Below are positions 17,733-26,978 of a DNA stretch of 64,000 nt, piece by piece. Position numbers and translations under genes: made by a program. The notes below the pieces were generated by a model that saw only the letters and a program-made list of their open reading frames with translations, was not told the origin of the DNA and made no database searches. The stretch spans positions 1-64,000 of the forward strand of contig JABABM010000011.1 of NCBI GenBank assembly GCA_014238205.1, given 5' to 3'. Source of the stretch: Phycisphaerales bacterium. Lineage in GTDB: Bacteria; Planctomycetota; Phycisphaerae; Phycisphaerales; SM1A02. Numbering within the stretch: position 1 is the stretch's first letter; each line of letters starts with the position of its first letter.

Positions 17733-19121
17733 TCAATGCTCTACCCGCCTGCCCAGCAGCGGGGATATCTCGGCAACCTTCGCCTCCACTGTGTCCTGGT
17801 CCATGCCTTCCAGGTTCAGTCGAAGCAGGGGCTCGGTGTTGCTCGGACGCACGTTGCACCACCAGTCACCCAGGTCCACCGTCACGCCATCGAGTTCGTC
17901 AACCTGCGCATCGGGGTAGGCAGACTTCAAGGCCTGCATTGCAGCCTTCTTGTCGGGAGTCTCGAAGTTGATCTCCCCGGATTGCACACGATCCCTGAAC
18001 GGCGAGATGCACTCGCTGAGTGGACGACCCGCTTCAATCAATGCACTTGCCACCAGGGCGAAGGCCATCGCTCCTGAATCGGCGTACCAATTGTCGCGAA
18101 AGTAGAAGTGCCCCGACAGTTCTCCGCCGAAGACAGCATCGTGTTTCGCCATTTCCTGTTTCATGAAGACGTGCCCGACACGGGAACGAACGGGAGTCCC
18201 CCCCGCCCGGGCAATTGCATCCTGCACGCAGTGGCTTGATCGCAGGTCATAGACAATGGCCCCTTCGCCATCCTGGGCAGCAAGAAATCGTTCCGACAAC
18301 CACGCTGTCAGGAGGTCACAGCCGATCACGCCACCCTGCTCATCTACCACCATGCATCGGTCTGCGTCTCCATCAAAGCAGATGCCTGCATGAGCGCCCT
18401 CTGCAACGACTGCATCCCGGACCCATTGCAGGTTCGCCTCTACCAGTGGATTGGGTTCATGGACAAAGGATCCAAGATCGTTGTCAAAATGGATTCGGAT
18501 GAGTTCGAGCCCCGGCACGGCGTCGAACAGCTTCGGAATCATCGTGCCAGCCATCCCATTGCTGGCATCGATGGCAAGTCGAACCACCTTGGAACCATCC
18601 TGCAGTCCTGGATCGAGGAAGCGGAAGACGTGGGCGCGATATGCCTCCCAGAGATCCGCCTCCGACCGACTTCCCCGCTGCTCTCCCATGTCGTCAGGTG
18701 CACCTTCTGCTCGCTGGCGAATGTCATCCAGCCCGGTATCCCGCCCCACCGGCTTGGCGTGCGCAGCGCATATCTTGAATCCGTTGTACTGGGCCGGGTT
18801 GTGGGAGGCCGTCGTCTGGATGCCACCATCCGCCCCGAGATGATTGACCGCAAAGGCTATGAAGGGAGTGTCAACCAGTCCCACGTGCACGATGTCGACA
18901 CCCCGGGCACGCAAGCCCTCCTCCAACGCTGCAACCAGGTCGGGTGAGGACAATCGCATGTCGTGGCCAACGGCTATGGTGACCTGTTCACCAGTCGCCT
19001 TCCCCGACTGCTCGATGAACCAGTCGGCCGCTCCCCAGCCAATGCGACGTGCAACGTCTTCATTCAAGGGATCCGGGTAGACGGCACGAACGTCATATGC
19101 CTTGAAGACTGATGAAAGCAC
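17733..19121 (-). CDS. Phosphomannomutase / phosphoglucomutase family enzyme
   Basis: A 462-residue alpha-D-phosphohexomutase. The N-terminal FKAYDVRAVYPDPLNEDVAR, the phosphoserine loop TTASHNPAQYNGFKI (active Ser about residue 104), the metal loop CFDGDADRCMVVD, the sugar-binding GGELSGHFYF and the C-terminal phosphate-binding RPSNTEPLLRLNLE are all visible. It interconverts hexose 6- and 1-phosphates for cell envelope or polysaccharide precursors. The mannose or glucose preference cannot be told apart here. The start is GTG 19121, with AGGAAGGAA about eight bases upstream and a TATGAT -10-like box at 19149-19154. Confidence 0.93.
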   Translation of the reverse strand: MLSSVFKAYDVRAVYPDPLNEDVARRIGWGAADWFIEQSGKATGEQVTIAVGHDMRLSSPDLVAALEEGLRARGVDIVHVGLVDTPFIAFAVNHLGADGGIQTTASHNPAQYNGFKICAAHAKPVGRDTGLDDIRQRAEGAPDDMGEQRGSRSEADLWEAYRAHVFRFLDPGLQDGSKVVRLAIDASNGMAGTMIPKLFDAVPGLELIRIHFDNDLGSFVHEPNPLVEANLQWVRDAVVAEGAHAGICFDGDADRCMVVDEQGGVIGCDLLTAWLSERFLAAQDGEGAIVYDLRSSHCVQDAIARAGGTPVRSRVGHVFMKQEMAKHDAVFGGELSGHFYFRDNWYADSGAMAFALVASALIEAGRPLSECISPFRDRVQSGEINFETPDKKAAMQALKSAYPDAQVDELDGVTVDLGDWWCNVRPSNTEPLLRLNLEGMDQDTVEAKVAEISPLLGRRVEH

Positions 19122-19178
19122 TCGTTGTTCCTTCCTGAAAATGGCCCTGCATCATAGTCAGGTTGCATGACCGGGCAT

Positions 19179-21191
19179 TCAGCAACCGTTGACCGGCTCG
19201 CCAAGATCCTCCACCGGCACTCCTTCTGGAACAGAGGCCAGGAAGAGTCGGCCGTAGCCTTTCGTAACAATCCTCGGGTCGAGTACAGCCACGATGCCCT
19301 CATCCATCGAAGACCTGATCAATCGTCCGATGCCCTGCCTGAATCGTATGACCGCCCGAGGAACCTGGAACTCCATGAACGGGTGTCCTCCCCGGTCGAT
19401 GATGCGTTCACTTCTTGCTTCCACGATGGGCAGATCTGGAACCTCGAACGGAAGACGCGTGATGATGACATTTCTCAACTGGTGCCCCCTGACATCGACT
19501 CCCTGCCAGAAACTCGTTGTTCCCAGAAGAATCGAATGGTCATCGTCCCGGAATCGCTCCATCAATTGCCCGGGCGTACCATCCCGACCCTGAACAAGCA
19601 CGGGGCCGATCGACCCGAGACCGGGGCCGGCCTTGTCGGCGACGGCATGGATCATCCTGAAACTCGTGAAGAGGATGAAGGCGCCTCCCCGGGTCTGTTC
19701 GACAAGCGACGTGATCCGGGAGACAAGAGCCTCCAGGTGATCCGGCGAGGAGGGCAGTGGCATCGATCGATCTACCAGGAGGCGCATCTGGTCCGCATAG
19801 TGGAACGGGCTGGCCAGTTGCTCGGCATCTGCGCCTTCGCACCCAAGCCGCTCGGAAACATGTGAGAAATCACCTTCCCCGGTTGCAAGAGTTGCCGAAG
19901 TCATCGTGACCGAAGCTCCTGAATCAAAGAGATGCTCTCGGAGCACGGAGGCGACTTCGACCATCATGCATCGAAGTCCAGGCCGAGGCCCCTGCTGTCG
20001 ACCACCCCGACCCTTCACGGGATCCGTTCCATCAATCCAGTACACCGCGCCAGGGATCTCCTGCATGAGCAGACGTCGTACATCCTCTCCCTCGGCCCGC
20101 ACACGCTCCGCATATCGTGCGCATTCCGCAACGTCTGCTTCATCAGGCAGCTGAGACTGCAGGAGCAGCAGCGACTTCTCGAGTTCCCTGAATTGCCCCG
20201 TCAACGTGTTCTGGATGATTGACGGGGTGACGATCCGCCCATTTGACTGACCATGGGCGCGGTGCCACTCCAACAGGGAACTGAAGAAGTCGCTTGTCGC
20301 GGAAGCAGCATGAACAACCTGCTCCCTGCAAGCTGCGACAAACGAACCTGCTCCCGGGGTGTCCTCAAGGGCCGCAAGAAATCCCTTGCGTTTCCGAGGC
20401 TGCCACAGCAGTCCAAGGAGATGTTCCAGACCTCGCTCGGTAACGCGAAGTCCGAAGTGATTCGCAGCAACATCCTCTATGGCATGCGCCTCGTCGAAGA
20501 TGACATGGTCATAGCGTGGAAGCACCGAGTTCCCGGTAATCCGGAGAGCAAGGTCGGAGAAGAACATCGCGTGATTGCATACCAGCAGATCCCCCTGCTC
20601 CATCGCCCTTCGTGCTTCCTGGTAGAAGCAGGAGTCATACGTGGGACATTTCCGCCCAAGGCAGTTGCCCGAGTCGGATTGCGCATGATCCCATGTCGCC
20701 TGTCGCTGAAGCACGGGCAGAGTTGCAAGGGTTCCGTCCCGTGTTTCCTCGGCCCAGGCATCGATCTCGTGCAACGACCGACGTGACGCGGCATCACTGA
20801 AGAGACGCTGCTCACGCGACAGTGCAAGAGAAAGGCGACGTTTCGACAGGTAGTTCCCCCGACCCTTGACAAGCACCGCCCTGCAGGGGCCCGGCAGCAA
20901 CGAACCGAGAAAGGGAACATCCCGCCCCATCAACTGCTCCTGGAGCGCAATCGTGTTTGTCGCGATGATGACCCGCTCCCCATGGGTGACGACACGCTCC
21001 ATCGCCGGTATGAGGTAGGCAAAGGACTTTCCAAGGCCAGTCCCGGCCTCGATGAGCAACTTGCCCCGTGATGCCATGTTCCGGCGAACACTTCGGGCCA
21101 TCTCTACCTGCGTAGGCCGCATCTCCCATCCATCAAGCCTGGAAGACACTGGGCCCTCGTCTCCCAGCACGCATATGGGATCGAAACTCAT
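19179..21191 (-). CDS. dinG: DinG-family ATP-dependent DNA helicase
   Basis: A 670-residue superfamily 2 helicase of the XPD/DinG group. Walker A is EAGTGLGKSFAYLIPAME, the DEAH box is VIFDEAHAIEDVA, and a cysteine array (NCLGRKCPTYDSC with a further Cys near LLVCNHAMFF) fits the Fe-S cluster seen in XPD-like helicases. The late motifs GTTSFWQGVDVRG and RFRQGIGRLIRSS are motifs V and VI. It unwinds DNA 5' to 3' and probably acts in repair or R-loop removal. ATG 21191 overlaps the rsmG stop by four bases, so both belong to one operon with rodA and PBP2. Confidence 0.92.
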   Translation of the reverse strand: MSFDPICVLGDEGPVSSRLDGWEMRPTQVEMARSVRRNMASRGKLLIEAGTGLGKSFAYLIPAMERVVTHGERVIIATNTIALQEQLMGRDVPFLGSLLPGPCRAVLVKGRGNYLSKRRLSLALSREQRLFSDAASRRSLHEIDAWAEETRDGTLATLPVLQRQATWDHAQSDSGNCLGRKCPTYDSCFYQEARRAMEQGDLLVCNHAMFFSDLALRITGNSVLPRYDHVIFDEAHAIEDVAANHFGLRVTERGLEHLLGLLWQPRKRKGFLAALEDTPGAGSFVAACREQVVHAASATSDFFSSLLEWHRAHGQSNGRIVTPSIIQNTLTGQFRELEKSLLLLQSQLPDEADVAECARYAERVRAEGEDVRRLLMQEIPGAVYWIDGTDPVKGRGGRQQGPRPGLRCMMVEVASVLREHLFDSGASVTMTSATLATGEGDFSHVSERLGCEGADAEQLASPFHYADQMRLLVDRSMPLPSSPDHLEALVSRITSLVEQTRGGAFILFTSFRMIHAVADKAGPGLGSIGPVLVQGRDGTPGQLMERFRDDDHSILLGTTSFWQGVDVRGHQLRNVIITRLPFEVPDLPIVEARSERIIDRGGHPFMEFQVPRAVIRFRQGIGRLIRSSMDEGIVAVLDPRIVTKGYGRLFLASVPEGVPVEDLGEPVNGC

Positions 21192-21925
21192 CGACTCTTC
21201 CCCCGGGATCTGGAATCGCAGCCGATTGGCTGGCGACGCGGTTCCCCGGGACGTCGTGGATAGTCAGCCGGCGTCTCGTCGATCTTTTCAACGACTACGA
21301 TCGTTCCCGTCCCCGTTCGTCGCTGGTCGATCACCCTGCTCCTGAGTACGTCCAACGCTCGAGCGGCATCCTTCAACTCCTCGCCTGCACGCTCTCCCTT
21401 GATCGCAAGGAGAAGCCCCCCGACTCGAACAAGGGGCATCGCCAACTCAAGAAGCACGGGCATGGGCCCGACCGCCCGCGCCACGACGACGTCGTAGTGG
21501 TCCCGATGCACGCAACCTGGTTCACCGATGATCTCGGCACGTTCATCAAGAACTTCGACATTCGTACAGTCGATGCCGGATGCGGCCTGCTCCAGGAAAC
21601 GAGCCTTCTTGCCAGTGGCCTCCAGGAGCAGAAACTGGACATCGGGCATCGTCACGGCCAGGGGCAGTCCCGGGAATCCGCCGCCACTTCCAAGATCAAG
21701 TACACGTCCTGCGCCGGAGGCTTCGATGAGTGGAACAAGCGTCAGGCTGTCGAGCACATGACGATTCCATCCAACGTCACGTTCACGGATACCCGTGAGA
21801 TTCATGACTGCATTTGCTTCAAACAACAGGTCGAGGAATCTTCCCAGTCGATCAAGCTCACCATCCTCAAGCTCCATCTGCAACTGGCTCAAGCCCTCAT
21901 GAAAAGCATGTGGAACATTCGACAC
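21188..21925 (-). CDS. rsmG: 16S rRNA (guanine-527-N7) methyltransferase
   Basis: A Rossmann-fold methyltransferase of 245 residues. The RsmG hallmarks are present: FEANAVMNLTGIRERDVGWN, HVLDSLTLVPLI, the SAM loop VLDLGSGGGFPGLPLAV, GKKARFLEQAA and ARAVGPMPVLLELA. GTG 21925 is chosen as the start: it follows the rodA stop by one base and GAGGAAGG lies seven bases upstream. A longer frame to 22012 would run inside rodA. The C-terminus has a Pro/Arg-rich tail. It methylates the 530 loop of 16S rRNA. Confidence 0.93.
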   Translation of the reverse strand: MSNVPHAFHEGLSQLQMELEDGELDRLGRFLDLLFEANAVMNLTGIRERDVGWNRHVLDSLTLVPLIEASGAGRVLDLGSGGGFPGLPLAVTMPDVQFLLLEATGKKARFLEQAASGIDCTNVEVLDERAEIIGEPGCVHRDHYDVVVARAVGPMPVLLELAMPLVRVGGLLLAIKGERAGEELKDAARALDVLRSRVIDQRRTGTGTIVVVEKIDETPADYPRRPGEPRRQPIGCDSRSRGKSR

Positions 21926-21926
21926 G

Positions 21927-23135
21927 TCAGGACCTTCCTCGTCCACTGAACTCGAAGGAATCTCCCCAGGTCGATTTGCCTGGATGTCTTGCAATACCCA
22001 CCAGCATCCCAACCATGATCCATGTAACGACCAGGCTTGAACCTCCGTAACTCACGAATGGAAGTGTCATCCCGGTGATTGGCAACAGCCCAAGCGTCAT
22101 GCCCGAGTTTACGACCATCTGCGCAAGGATGATCGTGGTGATCCCGACCGCCACGAGTTTTCCATATGGGTCTCGACTGAATCCAGCCGTCATGAGACCT
22201 CCGATCGCAAGCAGTCCATACAGGCCCCAGACCATCCCGGCCCCGACGGCCCCCCACCGAGTGCAGATGACCGTGAAGATCATGTCATTATGCCGCTCGG
22301 GAAGATGGTTCCACTTGAGCAGCATCGCCGCCTCGTATTCCTCGTGACCATGAAGGCCTCCACTGCCGATGAGCGTCATCGACCGGGCTCCCTGGTAGCC
22401 GATGTCGTCTTCATATCTTGTATCACTCTGGACCTGGGCAATGAGCGCCTTGATCCGTGCAACCTGGTGGGGACGAAGAAGGGGAGCCATGCATGCTGCC
22501 CCGAGCAGGCCCATGAGCATGATCATCCCGAGATCCCGCCACCGTGCGCCTGCAACGACAAGTACGGCAAAGAGCGTCGGAAGGAACAGCATTGCCGTTC
22601 CAAGGTCAGGCTCCATGAGCACAAGCGCCATCGGTGCCAATGCAAGCAGGAGAACAGGCACAAGGCCTTTCAAGGACCGATGTGATCGGCGAAACCTCAG
22701 GTAGAGAGCCAGGACCAGAATGAAGCCTATCTTCGCCAGTTCGGATGGCTGCAGATCGGTCACGACCAGGCTGATCCATCGCCTCGCGCCATTTCGAGGA
22801 CGCACCAGCCAATCCGGCACACCAGGCAGAAGGAGAAAGACGAGCATTGCCAGTACCAGTATGTAGAACGGCCAGGCAACCCTGCGAAGATGTCGCGGAT
22901 GCGGCAAGGCCACGAGCAGGGCCGCAAGGACTCCAAGCCCCAGGAACAGCAGTTGACGAGTTGCAGACTCCGGAGAGGACAGCGCAATGGCTGACGCTCC
23001 GACCAATGACAATGCCATGGCCGCTGCAATGCACAACCAGCCTGGATGGAGACCCAGGAGCCGGACCCTGCTGCGAGAGGAAGTTCGCGAACTGGTGACT
23101 CGTGGTGACGTGATCGCTGATGACCAGCCGCTCAA
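21927..23135 (-). CDS. rodA: Peptidoglycan glycosyltransferase RodA (SEDS family)
   Basis: A 402-residue SEDS membrane protein with about ten hydrophobic helices. Family motifs include NGARRWI, DLQPSELAKIGFILVLALYL, LMEPDLGTAMLFLPTLF, LPERHNDMIFTVICTRWG and the C-terminal LPFVSYGGSSLV. The start appears to be TTG 23135, overlapping the upstream PBP2 stop (TTGA), with a strong GGGAGGG ribosome site before it. Pairing with PBP2 (mrdA) and the MIFT motif favour RodA (elongation) over FtsW (division). It polymerises glycan strands from lipid II. Confidence 0.93.
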   Translation of the reverse strand: MSGWSSAITSPRVTSSRTSSRSRVRLLGLHPGWLCIAAAMALSLVGASAIALSSPESATRQLLFLGLGVLAALLVALPHPRHLRRVAWPFYILVLAMLVFLLLPGVPDWLVRPRNGARRWISLVVTDLQPSELAKIGFILVLALYLRFRRSHRSLKGLVPVLLLALAPMALVLMEPDLGTAMLFLPTLFAVLVVAGARWRDLGMIMLMGLLGAACMAPLLRPHQVARIKALIAQVQSDTRYEDDIGYQGARSMTLIGSGGLHGHEEYEAAMLLKWNHLPERHNDMIFTVICTRWGAVGAGMVWGLYGLLAIGGLMTAGFSRDPYGKLVAVGITTIILAQMVVNSGMTLGLLPITGMTLPFVSYGGSSLVVTWIMVGMLVGIARHPGKSTWGDSFEFSGRGRS

Positions 23136-25402
23136 TGGAATCCCTCCCTTGTCGACTCAGGAAGGTACCCATTGTCCATGAGCGCATGAACGATCTGGTT
23201 GGCGATTGGACCGGCAACCCGACCACCACTGCCGCCATGCTCTACGACGACGGCAAAGGCGTACTCCGGCTCCTCCTCCCCAGCGAAACCGACGAACCAT
23301 GCATGATGCAGTCCATCGATTCGATCATCGTCTCCCAACTGGCCATCTCCATCCAGGTCGATCCGCATGGGAGGCGCCTGTGCAGTCCCCGTCTTTCCCC
23401 AGATCCTGACGGGATCGACATCGAATATCGTGTCGTAATCGCCTGGCCCGTATCGAAGACGGCTGCCCGTCCCGTGATTCTTCGTGACAGATGCTTCCAA
23501 CCCTGCAAGAGCTGCTTCGACAGCGTGATGATCCAGGAGGCGATCTGGATCCGGTGGAGAAGAGTGCACACCCCGGATCAGTGTCGGAGGCAGGCGTCGA
23601 CCATGCCTTGCAAGAATTGCGAATGCATTCGCAGCATGCAGTGGCGTCCAGGTGAAGCGGCCCTGCCCGATTCCAAGCATGATGGCCTCGAAGTCGCTTT
23701 CCCCACGCTTGTCCAGTTCAGCAATCTCTTCTCCATCCGGCAGGCTTCCCGGTGATTCTGTGCCCGGGAGACCATTGGCCGATGTCCCGATCCCCAGTTT
23801 GCGACCTCCACCGAAGTAACTCATCCAATCGGAAATACGGGCAAGCCCCAGACGAGCCCCGAGCTCATAGAAGAAGCAGTTGCATGATCTCGCCAACGCC
23901 TCTTCAGCCTGCAACGAACCATGCGTTGCCATGCCATTGGCCTGTCGATAAATCCAGCAACGTGCGACATTCGGCTGCGTGGGAAAGTGATGGCCCTTGC
24001 ACGTAATTGAATGATCCAGTGAATACGCCCCATCCGTCACTGCCGCAGCAAGTACAAGTGGCTTGACGATTGATCCGGGCGGATAGACCGCTTCCGAAAC
24101 ACGGTCAAGCCATGGAGCACGAACTTCACGCTCAACATCGCTCAACTCGTCTTCGACGGACCTGCCTGGGAATGATGCCATGGCGAGAATTTCGCCGGTC
24201 TCTATCTCCAGTACCACAACTGCTGCATTCAGCGAACTGCCGGCGGCAAGTTGTGAATCCCCATGCCATGACTGGACTGTCGTCAATCCAAACCCGCTGG
24301 AAAGGAGGGCTTCCAGGTGTGCCTGCAGTTCTATGTCAATGGTCAACTGGACGTTGGCACCAGGCACCGGTTCCACTCTCGTCTCGCTGGAACGATCGCG
24401 ACGGCGATTGATGGAGCCACGTGTGCCACGAAGTTCATCCTCCCAGCCAAGTTCGATGCCGTGTGAGCCGGTTTCGTCGTCAATCATGTACCCACCGGGA
24501 TCAACCGTGCCTGTACGAGCGTTTCGGAATGGACGACGCTCCATGTCTTCCTCCCAGATCCCCCTTCGAACTTCACCAATGATCTGAATGCCCACATCGT
24601 TCACCCGGATTGATATCGGATCATTGGTATGAAGGCCCCGCGGCAACCCATCACCGTCAATGATGACTCGCTTGACCGATTCCGGTCGCCAGCGGGTTCG
24701 GGAATATTCCACCTTGACCAGTTCGGGATAGACCGCCTCCAGTTGCTGGAGACGCATGGCCTGGGCATCGTCTACATTCGGCAGGATCACATGAAACGCT
24801 TCCTGTTCAGCAATCGGGCGTTCCCGGAACTCCGGCGCATCGGCAAGGTTTCCAAACCTGGTTTCATGCTGTTGACGCTGTCGCTGCCAGACAACTGCTG
24901 CCATGTGCTGAACTCGCTGGAGGATCTGGTTTCGAGTCGCCTCGAGCTCGGTTGGAGACTGCCCCGATGTCCTTGACAGCAACTGCCAGATCTCGCCAAC
25001 CTCCTCTTCATATGGCAGGCGTTGCTCCTGGATCAAGTCATCCCGTTCTCCAGGTCCCAATGCTCGCCAACGCTCCGATCCGACGGATTCCCGTGCAGCC
25101 CTCGCGGCTTTTTGATCAATCCAGGCACCTGTTATCACGTCGTAGGAAAGCGATACGTCATAGGCTGGTCGATCTTCGGCAAGAACCCGGCCACGGCGAT
25201 CGAGGATGCTCCCTCGCCATGTCGGAAGCCATGTCTGCACCTGGAGCCTGGACTGGGCAACCTGGAGGTGCCCCTCCCCCTGGTCAACGGCAAGGCGGAA
25301 CAATTGTGCTGCAAGGAGAAGATTGACGACCACGGCGCACGCGGCGAGGATCAGCACGCGGCGTTGAAACATTGATTTGCCGAATCTTCGAGTGGTCTGC
25401 AT
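23132..25402 (-). CDS. mrdA: Penicillin-binding protein 2 (peptidoglycan transpeptidase)
   Basis: A 756-residue class B PBP. One N-terminal membrane anchor lies at about residues 13-33. The dimerisation and pedestal region extends to about 380, followed by the transpeptidase domain with the active serine in YPPGSIVKPL (SxxK), SCN in ARSCNCFFYELG and KTG in WGKTGTAQAP. It crosslinks stem peptides during cell elongation. ATG 25402 is used; Met11 is an alternative. It overlaps rodA by four bases and forms the standard RodA-PBP2 pair. It shows that this organism makes a conventional peptidoglycan wall. Confidence 0.94.
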   Translation of the reverse strand: MQTTRRFGKSMFQRRVLILAACAVVVNLLLAAQLFRLAVDQGEGHLQVAQSRLQVQTWLPTWRGSILDRRGRVLAEDRPAYDVSLSYDVITGAWIDQKAARAARESVGSERWRALGPGERDDLIQEQRLPYEEEVGEIWQLLSRTSGQSPTELEATRNQILQRVQHMAAVVWQRQRQQHETRFGNLADAPEFRERPIAEQEAFHVILPNVDDAQAMRLQQLEAVYPELVKVEYSRTRWRPESVKRVIIDGDGLPRGLHTNDPISIRVNDVGIQIIGEVRRGIWEEDMERRPFRNARTGTVDPGGYMIDDETGSHGIELGWEDELRGTRGSINRRRDRSSETRVEPVPGANVQLTIDIELQAHLEALLSSGFGLTTVQSWHGDSQLAAGSSLNAAVVVLEIETGEILAMASFPGRSVEDELSDVEREVRAPWLDRVSEAVYPPGSIVKPLVLAAAVTDGAYSLDHSITCKGHHFPTQPNVARCWIYRQANGMATHGSLQAEEALARSCNCFFYELGARLGLARISDWMSYFGGGRKLGIGTSANGLPGTESPGSLPDGEEIAELDKRGESDFEAIMLGIGQGRFTWTPLHAANAFAILARHGRRLPPTLIRGVHSSPPDPDRLLDHHAVEAALAGLEASVTKNHGTGSRLRYGPGDYDTIFDVDPVRIWGKTGTAQAPPMRIDLDGDGQLGDDDRIDGLHHAWFVGFAGEEEPEYAFAVVVEHGGSGGRVAGPIANQIVHALMDNGYLPESTREGFH

Positions 25403-25504
25403 GGCCGTCCCTGGCTGTCAAAGCAGTCCTTCTCAATGCAAGGATATGCTTTTCATCGCCAATATGCCGGCTTGAACACCCATTTTCATGATTTCACCCT
25501 CCAC

Positions 25505-26110
25505 TCAGAACTGGACCTCCAAGGCCAGGGCTGCTTCCAGGCGATGAAGGTAATCGGGACGGGGAATCGTGACGCATCCAAACTGCTCCAGGTGTGGCGT
25601 GGTGAATTGAACATCAAGCAATGTAAACCCTCGTTCCAGAAGGTGTTCTACAAGCCTGACCAGGCAGACCTTGGAGCCATCACGGCCTCGCTGGGGGTCA
25701 CTGAACATGGATTCACCAAAGAACGCACCACCGATCGCCACCCCATACAACCCTGCCACCAGTACCCCCTCTCTTCGTGCTTCGACGGAGTGGGCCTGCC
25801 CCCGATGATGCAGATCCAGGTAGGCCCCGTGGATTCTTGAATCGATCCAGGTCTCCTCGGTACCTCGCGAACCAGCACAGGTCTCTATGACGGCATTGAA
25901 GTCCAGATCCAGATCAACCTCGAACCTGCTGGATCGGATTGTTCGTTCAAGTGAACGTGGAACATGAAAATGATCAAGCGGAATGATTGCCCTCGGATCT
26001 GGGGCGTACCAATGCAGTTCTCCTGAATCGGGGTCCGCCATTGGAAAGATGCCTTCACGGCAGCCTGCAATGACCAGTTCCGCGGTGCATGGTGCTGGAT
26101 CATGTTCCAT
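25505..26110 (-). CDS. aat: Leucyl/phenylalanyl-tRNA-protein transferase
   Basis: A 201-residue Aat protein. Signature segments are GCREGIFPMADPDSGELHWYAPDPRAIIPLD, TWIDSRIHGAYLDLHHRGQAHSVE, LVAGLYGVAIGGAFFGESMFS and LLDVQFTTPHLEQFG, in family order. It adds Leu or Phe to proteins with N-terminal Arg or Lys, creating N-degrons read by ClpS/ClpAP. The length is slightly below the typical 230, with a short C-terminus. It is divergent from the lamin-tail gene, only 36 bases away, and 102 bases upstream of PBP2. Confidence 0.93.
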   Translation of the reverse strand: MEHDPAPCTAELVIAGCREGIFPMADPDSGELHWYAPDPRAIIPLDHFHVPRSLERTIRSSRFEVDLDLDFNAVIETCAGSRGTEETWIDSRIHGAYLDLHHRGQAHSVEARREGVLVAGLYGVAIGGAFFGESMFSDPQRGRDGSKVCLVRLVEHLLERGFTLLDVQFTTPHLEQFGCVTIPRPDYLHRLEAALALEVQF

Positions 26111-26134
26111 ATCTCGTGAAACCTAGCGAGACGC

Positions 26135-26140
26135 TAAGGT
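26135..26140 (+). promoter_or_regulatory. -10-like hexamer placed for a leaderless transcript
   Basis: TAAGGT lies exactly six bases before ATG 26147 in the short divergent gap with aat. No ribosome binding site is visible. The match to TATAAT is weak and no -35 box is clear. Confidence 0.25.
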
Positions 26141-26146
26141 CTTGTC

Positions 26147-26911
26147 ATGTTCCCACTGCTTCCTGCCTTCCTCACATCACTTGCAGCCACCTCCAGCCCG
26201 GTGGTCCTCATTACGGAAATCATGTACGACCCCGCCTCCCCAGAGCGAAAAGGTGAGCCGGAATGGGTTGAAATCGCAAACCTCGGCCCGACCCCTGTTG
26301 ACCTGTCGGGTTGGAGACTCGATGACGAGGATTCGACTGACTGGGGCATCCTGGATGGCTCACTCGAGGCCGGCGGCGTGGCCATCCTCATCAATGGCGA
26401 CGCCGCATCTCGCGATGACTTTCTTGAAGCATGGACGGATGACCCGGATGCGGATGCGGGATATCTCGTCATCCCCGTATCCTGGGGTTCACTTGCCAAC
26501 AAGCCGTCCGATACGAATGAAATACTGCAACTCCTCGATGCTGAATCGAATGTCATATGTGAAGTGAACTATGGGCGGGGCAAGGACTGGCCTGATCCGG
26601 GCAGGCGTGGCCAGAGCATCTACCTTGAAGAGGCCGACCCGGACCTGGTTTCGAAAGCGGACAACTGGTCACTTACGGAAAGAGACATGGAGGGCAGCCG
26701 TGTTGCCTCGGGCAGCGAGGTCTACGTGAAGCCTGACATCGGTTCCCCGGGACACCTGCCCTGGAGACGCCCTGTCACCCCGGGAACACCAATGAAACCA
26801 AGACGCCCTGTCACCCCGGGAACACCAATGAAACCACCACCCCTGGAGAAGCCCTCGAAACCGTCCCCAGCCCCCATTCCGGCTGAAGATGAGGATGACA
26901 TCCCCTACTGA
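26147..26911 (+). CDS. Secreted lamin-tail-domain protein with Pro-rich tail
   Basis: A 254-residue protein. The N-terminal segment (about 1-18, MFPLLPAFLTSLAATSSP) looks like a signal peptide. Residues about 20-190 form a lamin tail domain: VLITEIMYDP, EWVEIANLGPTPVDLSGWRL, GGVAILINGD and the late VGSPG-like IGSPGHLPW. Such domains in bacteria are extracellular and often occur next to nucleases or surface proteins, but their exact role is mostly unknown. The C-terminus has a perfect 12-residue tandem duplication (RRPVTPGTPMKP) followed by a Pro-rich acidic end. No enzyme domain is attached. Confidence 0.8.
   Translation: MFPLLPAFLTSLAATSSPVVLITEIMYDPASPERKGEPEWVEIANLGPTPVDLSGWRLDDEDSTDWGILDGSLEAGGVAILINGDAASRDDFLEAWTDDPDADAGYLVIPVSWGSLANKPSDTNEILQLLDAESNVICEVNYGRGKDWPDPGRRGQSIYLEEADPDLVSKADNWSLTERDMEGSRVASGSEVYVKPDIGSPGHLPWRRPVTPGTPMKPRRPVTPGTPMKPPPLEKPSKPSPAPIPAEDEDDIPY
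26765..26836 (+). repeat. Perfect 36-base tandem duplication
   Basis: Bases 26765-26800 are repeated exactly at 26801-26836, in frame within the lamin-tail gene, each encoding 12 Pro/Thr-rich residues. The absence of any synonymous difference suggests a recent duplication. Confidence 0.97.
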
Positions 26912-26944
26912 CGCCTGCTGGAGGCACCAGGGGCTGCTCCCTCC

Positions 26945-26972
26945 TTGACTGGGCCTGAAACAGTCTTACAAT
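26945..26972 (+). promoter_or_regulatory. Sigma70-type promoter upstream of tRNA-Gln
   Basis: TTGACT (26945-26950), a 16-base spacer and TACAAT (26967-26972) each match consensus at five of six positions. This is the best promoter seen in the window. Transcription would start near 26979 and could cover the structured leader, tRNA-Gln, glmU and prs. Confidence 0.65.
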
Positions 26973-26978
26973 CGTCGA